A DNA stretch of 64,000 nt from DATJLY01 sp963729295 (lineage in GTDB: Bacteria > Pseudomonadota > Alphaproteobacteria > ATCC43930 > CGMCC-115725). A program made the translations under genes and the position numbers. Under the pieces are notes generated by a model. That model searched no databases and had not been told where the DNA came from. It saw only the letters and a program-made list of their open reading frames with translations. Positions 34,640-43,798 of this stretch are shown one piece after another (within the stretch, counting starts at the first letter, position 1; every line of letters begins with the position of its first letter). The stretch spans positions 1 to 64,000 of the forward strand of contig CAVSNJ010000020.1 in the NCBI GenBank assembly GCA_963729295.1, written 5' to 3'.

Positions 34640-35254
34640 ATGATGCGTAGCTTCGCGATTGCGGCGGGATTGGCTCTCGCCACGCTTTTTTCCGGGGCCG
34701 CCGCGGCGGCCCCGGCCGGCGAGGTTCTGGCGATGGGCGGGCAATGTTTCCGCACGGCCGGCGCCCAGAACACGCCCTTGAAGATCGGCGACCCGGTCGC
34801 CGTCGGCGACACGATCGAGGTGCCGCAGGGAGCGAAGCTCAAGCTGCGCATGGCCGACGGGACCATCCTGGCAGCGGCGTCCGGCAGCCGGCTCACGATC
34901 GCGAACTACGCCCTGGGCGGCGACACCAAGCGCGACGCCAAGGTCGAGCTCGCCTCGGGCCTCATCCGCGCCGTCGTCGCCTCGGTCGGCGAGCCGCAGA
35001 AATTCGAGGTCGATACCGCGACCGGCGTGGCGGCGGTGCGCTCGACCGACTGGTTCATCGAGGCGAAGCCGGATTCGACGCAGGTCGGCGTGCTCGACGG
35101 CGTCGTGACCTTGGCGAGCGCCGCGACGCAACGCGCGGTCCGCATCCCGGCGCGATGGGGCGCGCGGGTCGAGGCCGGACGCGACCCGGTGTCACCGCGG
35201 GTTTGGGCGTCGTCGGAATTCGACGCCGTGATTTCCCGCACCGACGTCCCCTGA
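34640..35254 (+). CDS. Exported FecR-domain protein
   Basis: The 204-residue protein has a signal peptide (hydrophobic residues 4-24, AAAAAPA) and a FecR domain: VGDTIEVPQGAKLKLRMADG, FEVDTATGVAAVRSTDW and GVLDGVVTLAS. It has no sigma-factor contact region, so it is not a classic iron-signalling FecR but one of the periplasmic FecR-like proteins often encoded beside CHASE2 cyclases. It may bind a periplasmic ligand or the CHASE2 domain of the next gene product, which starts 11 nt later. Confidence 0.87.
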   Translation: MMRSFAIAAGLALATLFSGAAAAAPAGEVLAMGGQCFRTAGAQNTPLKIGDPVAVGDTIEVPQGAKLKLRMADGTILAAASGSRLTIANYALGGDTKRDAKVELASGLIRAVVASVGEPQKFEVDTATGVAAVRSTDWFIEAKPDSTQVGVLDGVVTLASAATQRAVRIPARWGARVEAGRDPVSPRVWASSEFDAVISRTDVP

Positions 35255-35264
35255 CGGGCCGGCC

Positions 35265-37496
35265 TTGCGCCTCCCGCGCGGCACACGCGAGGCAGCGCTG
35301 GCGGTCGTGGCCGCCCTTTTCGTTCTCGTCATCGCCATCCTCGATTCATCGACCGCCTTGCGCGGCGCCGAGACCGCGTCGCTCGATCTGCGCTTCCGCA
35401 TCCGCGGCGTACGGGCGCCGACGACGGCCATCGCTATCGTCATGGTGGACGACAAGAGCCTCGACGCGCTCGGCCGCTGGCCGCTGAGCCGCCATCTCTT
35501 CGCCGATGCGGTGCGGCGCCTCAAAGCCGCGGGCGCGAAGGTCGTCGTGTTCGACATGCTGTTCGCCGAGCCCGAGGAGCCCATTCCGCCGGAACTACGC
35601 GAGGCCGCACGCGCCGCTGTGGCGTCGGCGGCGGATGACGGCAATCTGCGCCAGTCGCTCGATCGCCTCGTGAACGACGATCCCGACGGCGATCTCGCCG
35701 CGGCGATCCACGAGTCCGGCAATGTGCTTCTGCCGGTCGCGTTCAACTTCACCGGACCAGCGGGCGAGGAAGCGGACGCGCTCGCCGCATCGGCCTTCCA
35801 GGCATTCGGCAAAAGCCCCATTCCGCCGTCCTTCCCGCTCGAGCCCAAATCGGCGCTTCTGCCGGTCAAGCCGCTCGCCGCCGCCGCGGTGGCGCTCGGG
35901 CACGTCAATCTCGCCTACGACCGCGACGGCGAGCCGCGCTACGACTACCTGGCGCTGCCGTTCGCCGGCGATTTCTTCCCCTCGCTGTCGCTGCGCGCGG
36001 CCGCCGATTATCTCGGCGTGCCGTGGGACAAGGTGGCGCTGGCGCCAGGGAGCGGCGTGCGCGTCGGCGCGATCGATGTGCCGAGCGATCCCGGCATGCG
36101 TCTCCTCATCAACTACCGCGGCCCGCGCGGCACGTTTCCCACATATTCCTTCAGCGATCTCGAGGCGGGCCGCATCCCGGGCGACGCGTTCGCCGGCAAG
36201 ATCGTGCTGCTCGGCGCCTCGTTCCTCGGCAATTCCGACAGCAACGCCGCGCCTTTCGGCTCGACGCAGATGCCGGGAACCGAGCGCATGGCGAACATCA
36301 TCGACACCATCCTGACGCGCGACTTCATCACCGAGATCACGCCGCCGCAGCTTGGGCCGATCGTGATCGCCGTGGTGCTGCTCGCGTCGCTTTCGGGGCT
36401 GACGATGGCGCACATGCCGACGCGCACCGCCTTTATCGCCGGGCTCGGGCCGATCGTGGTCTGGGCCGGCGCCGTGCAGTTCGGGTTCCTGCACGATTAC
36501 TGGCTGCCGTTCGTCGGCCCGGGCGCGGCACTCGTCGCCGCTGCGATCAGCGTCGTGATGTTCCGCTATTGGGTCGTCGATCGCGAGGGGCGCTATGTCC
36601 GCTCGGCCTTCCGCCACTATCTCTCGCCCGACATGGTGAATCTGCTCGCCGAGCAGCCGCACCGCCTGAAGCTCGGCGGCGAGACGCGCTCGATGACCAT
36701 GCTGTTCTGCGACGTGCGCGGCTTCACCGCCATTTCCGAGACGTTCAAATCCAATCCGCAAGGGCTGACGCAGCTCATCAACCGCTTCCTCACGCCCTTG
36801 ACCGACATCATCATGTCGCGGGCCGGCACGATCGACAAATACATGGGCGACTGCATCATGGCGTTCTGGAACGCGCCGCTCGAGGATCCGCGGCATGCCG
36901 ACCATGCCTGCGAGAGCGCGCTTGCCATGATGCGCGCGCTCGACGGCGTCAACGCCGTGCTCGAGGCCGAGGCGACCGCGTCGGGCCACCCGTTCCATCT
37001 CCTCAAGATCGGCATCGGCATCAACAGCGGCGAATGCGTCGTCGGCAACATGGGCTCGGACCAGCGCTTCGATTATTCGGTGCTGGGCGATGCGGTGAAC
37101 CTCGCCTCGCGGCTCGAGGGGCAGAGCAAGACCTATGGCGTCGGCATCGTGATCGGCGAGACGACGCGCCGGGCCGCGCCCGAGTGGGCGGCGCTCGAGC
37201 TCGACCTCATCGCGGTGAAGGGCAAGAAGGAGGCGGTGCGCATCTTCGCGCTCCTCGGCGACCTGACTGTCGCCGCCAATCCTGCATTCCAGGCGCTCGC
37301 CGCGCAATTCGAGACCACGCTCGCGCACTACCGGGTGCAGGACTGGGCGGGGGCGCGCGCCGCCCTCGGCAAATGCCGGGCGCTCGATCAATCGCTCGCC
37401 GATCTCTACGATCTTTACGAGGAGCGCATCGCGCAGTACGAGAGCGATCCGCCGGGCCCGGATTGGGACGGCGTCCATGTCGCGACATCGAAATAA
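35265..37496 (+). CDS. CHASE2-domain transmembrane adenylate/guanylate cyclase
   Basis: The 743-residue protein starts at TTG 35265 with one N-terminal membrane helix (residues about 12-30), an extracytoplasmic CHASE2 sensor (about 35-350), three membrane helices (about 360-430) and a class III cyclase domain (about 470-640). Metal-binding Asp483 lies in LFCDVRGFTAIS and the second in DKYMGDCIMAFWN; transition-state and base-binding residues lie in SVLGDAVNLASRLEG. It should make cAMP (or cGMP) in response to a periplasmic cue. It follows the FecR gene by 10 nt and precedes a barrel-protein gene. Confidence 0.9.
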   Translation: MRLPRGTREAALAVVAALFVLVIAILDSSTALRGAETASLDLRFRIRGVRAPTTAIAIVMVDDKSLDALGRWPLSRHLFADAVRRLKAAGAKVVVFDMLFAEPEEPIPPELREAARAAVASAADDGNLRQSLDRLVNDDPDGDLAAAIHESGNVLLPVAFNFTGPAGEEADALAASAFQAFGKSPIPPSFPLEPKSALLPVKPLAAAAVALGHVNLAYDRDGEPRYDYLALPFAGDFFPSLSLRAAADYLGVPWDKVALAPGSGVRVGAIDVPSDPGMRLLINYRGPRGTFPTYSFSDLEAGRIPGDAFAGKIVLLGASFLGNSDSNAAPFGSTQMPGTERMANIIDTILTRDFITEITPPQLGPIVIAVVLLASLSGLTMAHMPTRTAFIAGLGPIVVWAGAVQFGFLHDYWLPFVGPGAALVAAAISVVMFRYWVVDREGRYVRSAFRHYLSPDMVNLLAEQPHRLKLGGETRSMTMLFCDVRGFTAISETFKSNPQGLTQLINRFLTPLTDIIMSRAGTIDKYMGDCIMAFWNAPLEDPRHADHACESALAMMRALDGVNAVLEAEATASGHPFHLLKIGIGINSGECVVGNMGSDQRFDYSVLGDAVNLASRLEGQSKTYGVGIVIGETTRRAAPEWAALELDLIAVKGKKEAVRIFALLGDLTVAANPAFQALAAQFETTLAHYRVQDWAGARAALGKCRALDQSLADLYDLYEERIAQYESDPPGPDWDGVHVATSK

Positions 37497-37523
37497 CGAG
37501 TGCGCGTGGAGGGGAATGTGGGC

Positions 37524-38411
37524 ATGAGAAAAATTGCTGCGGCGGCGGCGCTGGTGGCCGTTTCGGCCGCGCCCGCGCTCGCTTACACGGCTGCGGGCGA
37601 CCGTGTCTTTCCGGCGACGATCCTGTTGCCGCAGAACGCTCCGTCCGACGATTTCTACCTGACACCGTCGACGCAGCCCTTCTACAGCGGCTCGGTGCCG
37701 GGCGCGAACGACCGGCTGACGAATTTCAGCTTCACCTATGACAAGACGCTGACCGAGCGCCTTTCGGTCGGGTTCACGGACGGCTGGAACCAGTTCAGCC
37801 AGGCGGGCGCCGGCACGGCCTATGGTTTTCAGAACCTCCAAACAGCGGTGCAATATCTCGCCGTTCTCAATCCCGAGCACGAGTTCCTGCTGTCGGTCGG
37901 CGCCAATCGCGAGTGGGGCGACGGCGCGCACGGCATCGGCGCGAGCTCGAGCGGTGCGACCACGCCGGCATTGTACGTCGGCAAGGGGTTCGGCGACGTG
38001 CCCGTGCCGGCGCTCCAGCCGTTCGCGATTACCGGCTCGGTTGGCTATCAGCTCGCCGACGAGAACACGCGGCCGGACTTGCTGGTCACGGGCATCGCGC
38101 TCGAATATTCGATCCCCTATCTGGATGCGAAGGTCGCGGACCTCGGTCTGCCCGATTTCGTCCGGGCGCTGACGCCGATGGTCGAATTCCTCTACACGAC
38201 GCCGGTGAGCAATCCGCGCGGCGCAACCACCTCCGGCACGATCGCACCCGGCATAAGCTACGCCGGCGAGGGCTGGGAGCTTGGCGCCGAGCTGCTCGTT
38301 CCGGCGACGCGCTCGGCCGGGAGCGGCGTCGGCTTCACGGCGCAGCTCCATTTGGCGCTCGACTATCTTTTCCCCGATACGATCGGCCGGCCGATCTTCG
38401 CGCGGTATTGA
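37524..38411 (+). CDS. Outer-membrane beta-barrel-like protein
   Basis: The 295-residue protein has a signal peptide (AAALVAVSAAPALAYT, cut near residue 21). The rest alternates polar and aromatic residues in strand-sized stretches, ends with IFARY, and the terminal aromatic is typical for outer-membrane barrels. It resembles uncharacterised transporter/porin-like proteins; no ligand can be named. The start at 37524 has GGAGGGG about 10 nt upstream. It is third in the FecR-cyclase operon (27 nt after the cyclase stop). Confidence 0.65.
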   Translation: MRKIAAAAALVAVSAAPALAYTAAGDRVFPATILLPQNAPSDDFYLTPSTQPFYSGSVPGANDRLTNFSFTYDKTLTERLSVGFTDGWNQFSQAGAGTAYGFQNLQTAVQYLAVLNPEHEFLLSVGANREWGDGAHGIGASSSGATTPALYVGKGFGDVPVPALQPFAITGSVGYQLADENTRPDLLVTGIALEYSIPYLDAKVADLGLPDFVRALTPMVEFLYTTPVSNPRGATTSGTIAPGISYAGEGWELGAELLVPATRSAGSGVGFTAQLHLALDYLFPDTIGRPIFARY

Positions 38412-38412
38412 G

Positions 38413-39633
38413 CTAGCGCGTCAGATCCTGAAGCTTCACCGCCTTGTCGGCCAGAAGCGCGGGATCGACGGCGCGGGCGCGCTCGATCAGCATGCGGCCG
38501 AAGCGCATGTCGCGCGGCGCGTTGACCGTCGTCACGGCCACCGGCTTGCCGTCGGCCAGATGAAACACCGTGAAGCTGCGCTCGGCCGGCTCGCCGCGGA
38601 ACACCAGCCTGTCCCAGCGATCGGGCGCGCCCGCCATTTGCAGGTTCATGTCGAACTGGTCGGTCCAGAACCACGGCACCTCGGCGAAGGCGACGGTGCC
38701 GCCCGCCATCACCTTCGCCACGGCGATCGCCTGGTTCTGCGCGTTCTGCCAGGCCTCGAGGCGGATGTGGCGGCCAACGAGCGGGTTCAAATGCCGCGTC
38801 ACGTCGCCCGCGGCATAGATTTGCGGATCGCTGCTGCGGCCGAACTGGTCGACCTTGACGCCGTCCTCGATGGCGAGGCCGGCCGCCGCGGCGATCTCGG
38901 TGTTGGGCTGCGCGCCGATGCCGATGGCGGCGTAGTCGGCGGCGATGCGCTCGCCGCCGGACGTTACGATCTCGAGCCGGTCGCCCATGTCCTCGATCGC
39001 GGTGACGCCGACGCCGGTGCGGATTTCGACGCCGTTCTTGCGGTGAAGCTCGGCGACGTAATCGGCGATTTCGGGCGGGCAGACACGCGCCAGCACATGC
39101 GGCGCGAGCTCGAGCACGGTGACCGAGGCACCACGTTTCCTCGCCGTCGCCGCGACTTCGAGGCCGATGAAGCCCGCGCCGATCACGGCGAGCCGCGCGC
39201 CCGGCACCAGCAGCTCGCGCAAGCGGAGCGAATCGCCGATGTCGCGGAGATAGAGGATGCGCGGCCCCTCGCCGCCCGGCAGGCGCAGGATGCGCGGCCG
39301 CGCCCCCGTCGTCAGCAGGAGCGCGTCGTACGGCACCTCGGTCCCGTCCTTCATGCGCACGCGCTGCGCGCCGCGGTCGATCGCGACGGCCTCGCCGCCG
39401 AGGCGCAGATCGATCTCTTGCTCGCCGTACCACCCGCGCGGGCGGATGTACGTCTTCTCGATCGGGATCGCGCCGGCCAAAAGTTCCTTCGAGAGCGGCG
39501 GGCGCTCGTAGGGCGGATGGTGCTCTGCGCCCAACAGCGTGATGGGCCCCGTGTGCCCGGCGGCGCGCAGCGCTTCGGCAGCGCGACCGCCGGCGTGGCC
39601 CGCGCCGACGATGACGAGATGCTGCTCGCTCAC
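38413..39633 (-). CDS. BphA4-like ferredoxin reductase (FAD, NAD(P)H)
   Basis: The 406-residue flavoprotein has two nucleotide-binding sites: FAD motif LVIVGAGHAGGRAAEALR at the N terminus and NAD motif LAVIGAGFIGLEVAATARKRG at about residues 148-166, plus the FAD-closing motif IYAAGDVTRHLN. The C-terminal domain with WFWTDQFDMNLQMAG is typical of the reductases of Rieske dioxygenases and P450s (BphA4, PdR, rubredoxin-type). It should reduce a ferredoxin with NAD(P)H; the Rieske ferredoxin at 34207-34533 is the obvious candidate partner. It starts 1 nt after the RAM-protein stop, so the two are coupled. Confidence 0.9.
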   Translation of the reverse strand: MSEQHLVIVGAGHAGGRAAEALRAAGHTGPITLLGAEHHPPYERPPLSKELLAGAIPIEKTYIRPRGWYGEQEIDLRLGGEAVAIDRGAQRVRMKDGTEVPYDALLLTTGARPRILRLPGGEGPRILYLRDIGDSLRLRELLVPGARLAVIGAGFIGLEVAATARKRGASVTVLELAPHVLARVCPPEIADYVAELHRKNGVEIRTGVGVTAIEDMGDRLEIVTSGGERIAADYAAIGIGAQPNTEIAAAAGLAIEDGVKVDQFGRSSDPQIYAAGDVTRHLNPLVGRHIRLEAWQNAQNQAIAVAKVMAGGTVAFAEVPWFWTDQFDMNLQMAGAPDRWDRLVFRGEPAERSFTVFHLADGKPVAVTTVNAPRDMRFGRMLIERARAVDPALLADKAVKLQDLTR

Positions 39634-39634
39634 C

Positions 39635-39889
39635 TTAGGATTTGTCTTCGGAGAAGGCCTTGTAGGCCATGATCGTGAAGGTGTCCTTCACGTGCGGCAT
39701 GGTCTGCAATTTCTCGATCACGAAATGGCCCACGTCCATCTCGTCGGGCAGATAGCATTTCATCAGGAGATCGTACTGGCCCGAGACGGAATAGACTTCG
39801 GAGACCTGCTCGACGGTTTCGACCGCTTCCTCGGCGACGGTATAGGCTTTGCCGAGCTCGCACTTCATCATGATGAAGATGGTCTTCAT
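39635..39889 (-). CDS. Stand-alone Lrp/AsnC ligand-binding (RAM) protein
   Basis: The 84-residue protein is only the C-terminal effector domain of Lrp/AsnC regulators, with the alpha/beta pattern VETVEQVSEVYSVSGQYDLL and VKDTFTIMAYKAF; no DNA-binding domain is present. Such small proteins form octamers or decamers that bind amino acids. Here it is co-transcribed with a ferredoxin reductase and lies 21 nt after the helicase gene. Its role is unknown. Confidence 0.87.
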   Translation of the reverse strand: MKTIFIMMKCELGKAYTVAEEAVETVEQVSEVYSVSGQYDLLMKCYLPDEMDVGHFVIEKLQTMPHVKDTFTIMAYKAFSEDKS

Positions 39890-39910
39890 GCGGCAGCCCT
39901 CCCTAGCCGC

Positions 39911-41392
<1,482 letters not shown>

Positions 41393-41517
41393 TGAGTGGG
41401 AAATTCGCTCTATCGATTGTTGTGACGTTAGCGTCCCCCCTTAATTGGCCCTGACCCGGCAGAAGTCAAATTATTTCCCGTGCACTGCGGTCGATCGAAT
41501 TGGCTTCGTTCGGCGGA

Positions 41518-41534
41518 ACGCGCATCTTGCGCGT
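41518..41534. other. Strong hairpin between rhlE and the acyl-CoA dehydrogenase operon
   Basis: ACGCGCA-TCT-TGCGCGT is a perfect 7-bp-arm inverted repeat in the divergent gap (41393-41621). It could be an operator or part of the helicase leader. The rest of the gap is AT-rich for this genome, and contains ATTAACGTAC just after it, but I see no other gene. Confidence 0.4.
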
Positions 41535-41582
41535 GTATGTAATTAACGTACAAGATTTGGGGCCGCCGGCTTCGCGAATCCG

Positions 41583-41603
41583 CCTCTCCCCGCCGGGGAG
41601 AGG
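41583..41603. repeat. REP-like CCTC palindrome
   Basis: CCTCTCCCCG and CGGGGAGAGG form a perfect 10-bp-arm palindrome with a one-base centre, 18 bp before the acyl-CoA dehydrogenase start. It belongs to the same class as the repeats at 12608 and 47602 and lies inside the likely 5' leader, where it could affect translation. Confidence 0.6.
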
Positions 41604-41621
41604 GAGAGATAAAGTCGGCCC

Positions 41622-42764
41622 ATGAGCGAGGCGCTGCGCTTTCCGCCGGTCGAATTGCCGCCAGAGGCCGAGGCGCTGCGCGCCGAGGTGCGGCGCTTCC
41701 TGGACGATCAGCGCCAATCCGGAAAATTCGCGCCCTCCTTCGAAGGCTGGGGCGGCTTCGCGCCCGAGTTCAGCCGCGCCATGGGCGAGCGCGGCTGGAT
41801 CGGCCGGACTTGGCCCGTCGCGTATGGCGGGCAGGGCCGAAAACCGATCGAGCGCTATGTCATCACCGAGGAGACGCTGGCCGCGGGCGCGCCGGTGCGC
41901 GCGCACTGGGTCGCCGACCGACAGTCGGGGCCGACCATCCTGCGCTTCGGCACGGACGAGCAGAAGCGCACGTACCTCCCGCGCATCGCGCGCGGCGAAT
42001 GTTTCTTCTGCATCGGCATGAGCGAGCCCGATTCGGGCTCGGACCTCGCCTCGATCCGCACGCGCGCGCGCAAGGTTGCGGGCGGCTGGGAAATCGAGGG
42101 CGCGAAGATCTGGACCAGCAACGCGCATCGCTGCCACATGATGATCCTGTTCGCGCGCACGGCGCCGAAGGGCGAGGACCGGCACGCGGGCGTGAGCCAG
42201 TTCCTGGTCGATCTGGCGGCGCCCGGCATCACCGTGCGGCCGATCATCAATCTGGCCGACGAGCACGATTTCAACGAGGTCGTGTTCCAACGCGTGTTCG
42301 TGCCGGACGATCGTGTCGTGGGCGAGATCGGCAATGGCTGGAACCAGGTGACGAGCGAGCTCGGCTACGAGCGCAGCGGGCCCGAGCGCTGGCTCAGCTC
42401 CTATGGCGCGCTGCGCGAGCTGATCGATGCGCTGGGCGAAGCACCCGACGCCAAGGCAGCCGAGGCGCTGGGCCGGCTCGTCGCGCACATCGCGACCTTG
42501 CGGCGCATGTCGATCTCCGTCGCCGACATGCTGCAGCAGGGCGCTGCGCCCAATGTCGAGGCGGCGCTGGTGAAGGATCTGGGCACGACCTTCGAGCAGG
42601 AGATTCCGGCCGTCGCGCGCCGCCTCGTGCCGCAAGACCGGCGTTCGGCGCAATTCGCCGCCGTGCTCGACCGCACCATCTTGTGGGCTCCCGCCTTCTC
42701 GATCCGCGGCGGCACGCGCGAGGTGCTGCGCGGCATCATCGCCCGCGCCTTGGGCCTCAGATGA
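41622..42764 (+). CDS. Acyl-CoA dehydrogenase, subunit-type 1
   Basis: The 380-residue flavoprotein matches acyl-CoA dehydrogenases: MSEPDSGSDLASIRTRA (middle-domain FAD/substrate site), WTSNAHRCHMMILFART, and a C-terminal FAD-contact segment SIRGGTREVLRGIIARALG. SGPERWLSS near residue 255 is in the region of the catalytic base. It should introduce a 2,3 double bond in an acyl-CoA. It overlaps the next, related dehydrogenase gene as ATGA, and such pairs in steroid and terpenoid catabolism (ChsE-type) form alpha2-beta2 enzymes. Confidence 0.9.
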   Translation: MSEALRFPPVELPPEAEALRAEVRRFLDDQRQSGKFAPSFEGWGGFAPEFSRAMGERGWIGRTWPVAYGGQGRKPIERYVITEETLAAGAPVRAHWVADRQSGPTILRFGTDEQKRTYLPRIARGECFFCIGMSEPDSGSDLASIRTRARKVAGGWEIEGAKIWTSNAHRCHMMILFARTAPKGEDRHAGVSQFLVDLAAPGITVRPIINLADEHDFNEVVFQRVFVPDDRVVGEIGNGWNQVTSELGYERSGPERWLSSYGALRELIDALGEAPDAKAAEALGRLVAHIATLRRMSISVADMLQQGAAPNVEAALVKDLGTTFEQEIPAVARRLVPQDRRSAQFAAVLDRTILWAPAFSIRGGTREVLRGIIARALGLR

Positions 42765-43798
42765 GCGAGATGCGCGGCCTCCTCGTCGAGACGGCGGCGC
42801 GCGCGATGCGCGTGCGGCCCGAACGCTTGTGGCCCGCGCTCGAGGAAGCGGGCCTGACGCGCGCGGCGATCGCGGAAGAAAAAGGCGGCGCGGGCGCCGA
42901 TCTCGGCGACGCAATCGCGATCCTGCGCGTCGCCGGCGAAGAGGCGCTGGCGGCGCCGCTTGCGGAGACGATGCTCGCCGGATGGATGCTCGCCGAAAGC
43001 GGTCTCGATGTGCCGCCGGGCAAGCTCACCTTCGCGCCGGCGACACGCGGACCGCTCCCCACGCTCGCGCGCGAGGGCGCCGACTGGCGCCTTTCCGGCA
43101 CGGTGCGCTTCGTGCCGTGGGCACGCGAGGCTTCGGGCATCGCCATCCTCGCCGAGGACGAGGGTAGGCTCTACGTCGTGCGCGCGAGCCTCGGCGGCAA
43201 TGCGGTGACAGGCGCCGAGAATCTCGCGGGTGAGCCGCGCGACGAGGTGCGGCTCGATGCGCTTGCCGTCGCGGAGGTCGCACCCGCCCCGTTCGACCGC
43301 GACGCGCCGTTCCTGATGGGTGCGCTCGCGCGCGCGGGCTCCATGGCGGGCGCGCTCGATGCGGTGCGCGACTTGACCGTGCGCTATTGCGGCGAGCGCC
43401 AGCAATTCGGCCGCCCGATCGGCAAGTTCCAGGCGATCCAGCAGCAGGTGGCGGAATTGGCCGCGCACGTCGCAGCCGCGAGCGCCGCGGTCGATGCCGC
43501 CGCATCATCCGCCGACCGCATCCCCGCCCCGTTCGAGATCGCCGTCGCCAAGGCGCGCGCGAGCGAAGCCGCGGGCCTTGTCGCATCGACCGCGCACCAG
43601 GTGCACGGCGCCATGGGCTTTACGCGCGAGCATCGGCTCAATCTTTACACGCGGCGGCTCTGGTCGTGGCGCGAGGAATTCGGCGACGAGAGCTATTGGT
43701 GGAGCTGGCTCGGCCGCACCGCCGCGCGCCTCGGCGGCGAGGGTTTCTGGCCATTCCTGACGAGCGCACAGAAAAATTCTCCGGTGCCGCTCGCATGA
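42761..43798 (+). CDS. Acyl-CoA dehydrogenase, subunit-type 2
   Basis: The 345-residue protein is a shorter, more diverged acyl-CoA dehydrogenase. The N-terminal and middle domains are degenerate, but the C-terminal domain is well kept: RYCGERQQFGRPIGKFQAIQ and AHQVHGAMGFTREHRLNLYTRR bind FAD at the dimer interface. This is the pattern of the non-catalytic or FAD-sharing partner in alpha2-beta2 dehydrogenases. It overlaps both neighbours by ATGA, which favours equal co-translation with the first subunit. Confidence 0.88.
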   Translation: MSEMRGLLVETAARAMRVRPERLWPALEEAGLTRAAIAEEKGGAGADLGDAIAILRVAGEEALAAPLAETMLAGWMLAESGLDVPPGKLTFAPATRGPLPTLAREGADWRLSGTVRFVPWAREASGIAILAEDEGRLYVVRASLGGNAVTGAENLAGEPRDEVRLDALAVAEVAPAPFDRDAPFLMGALARAGSMAGALDAVRDLTVRYCGERQQFGRPIGKFQAIQQQVAELAAHVAAASAAVDAAASSADRIPAPFEIAVAKARASEAAGLVASTAHQVHGAMGFTREHRLNLYTRRLWSWREEFGDESYWWSWLGRTAARLGGEGFWPFLTSAQKNSPVPLA

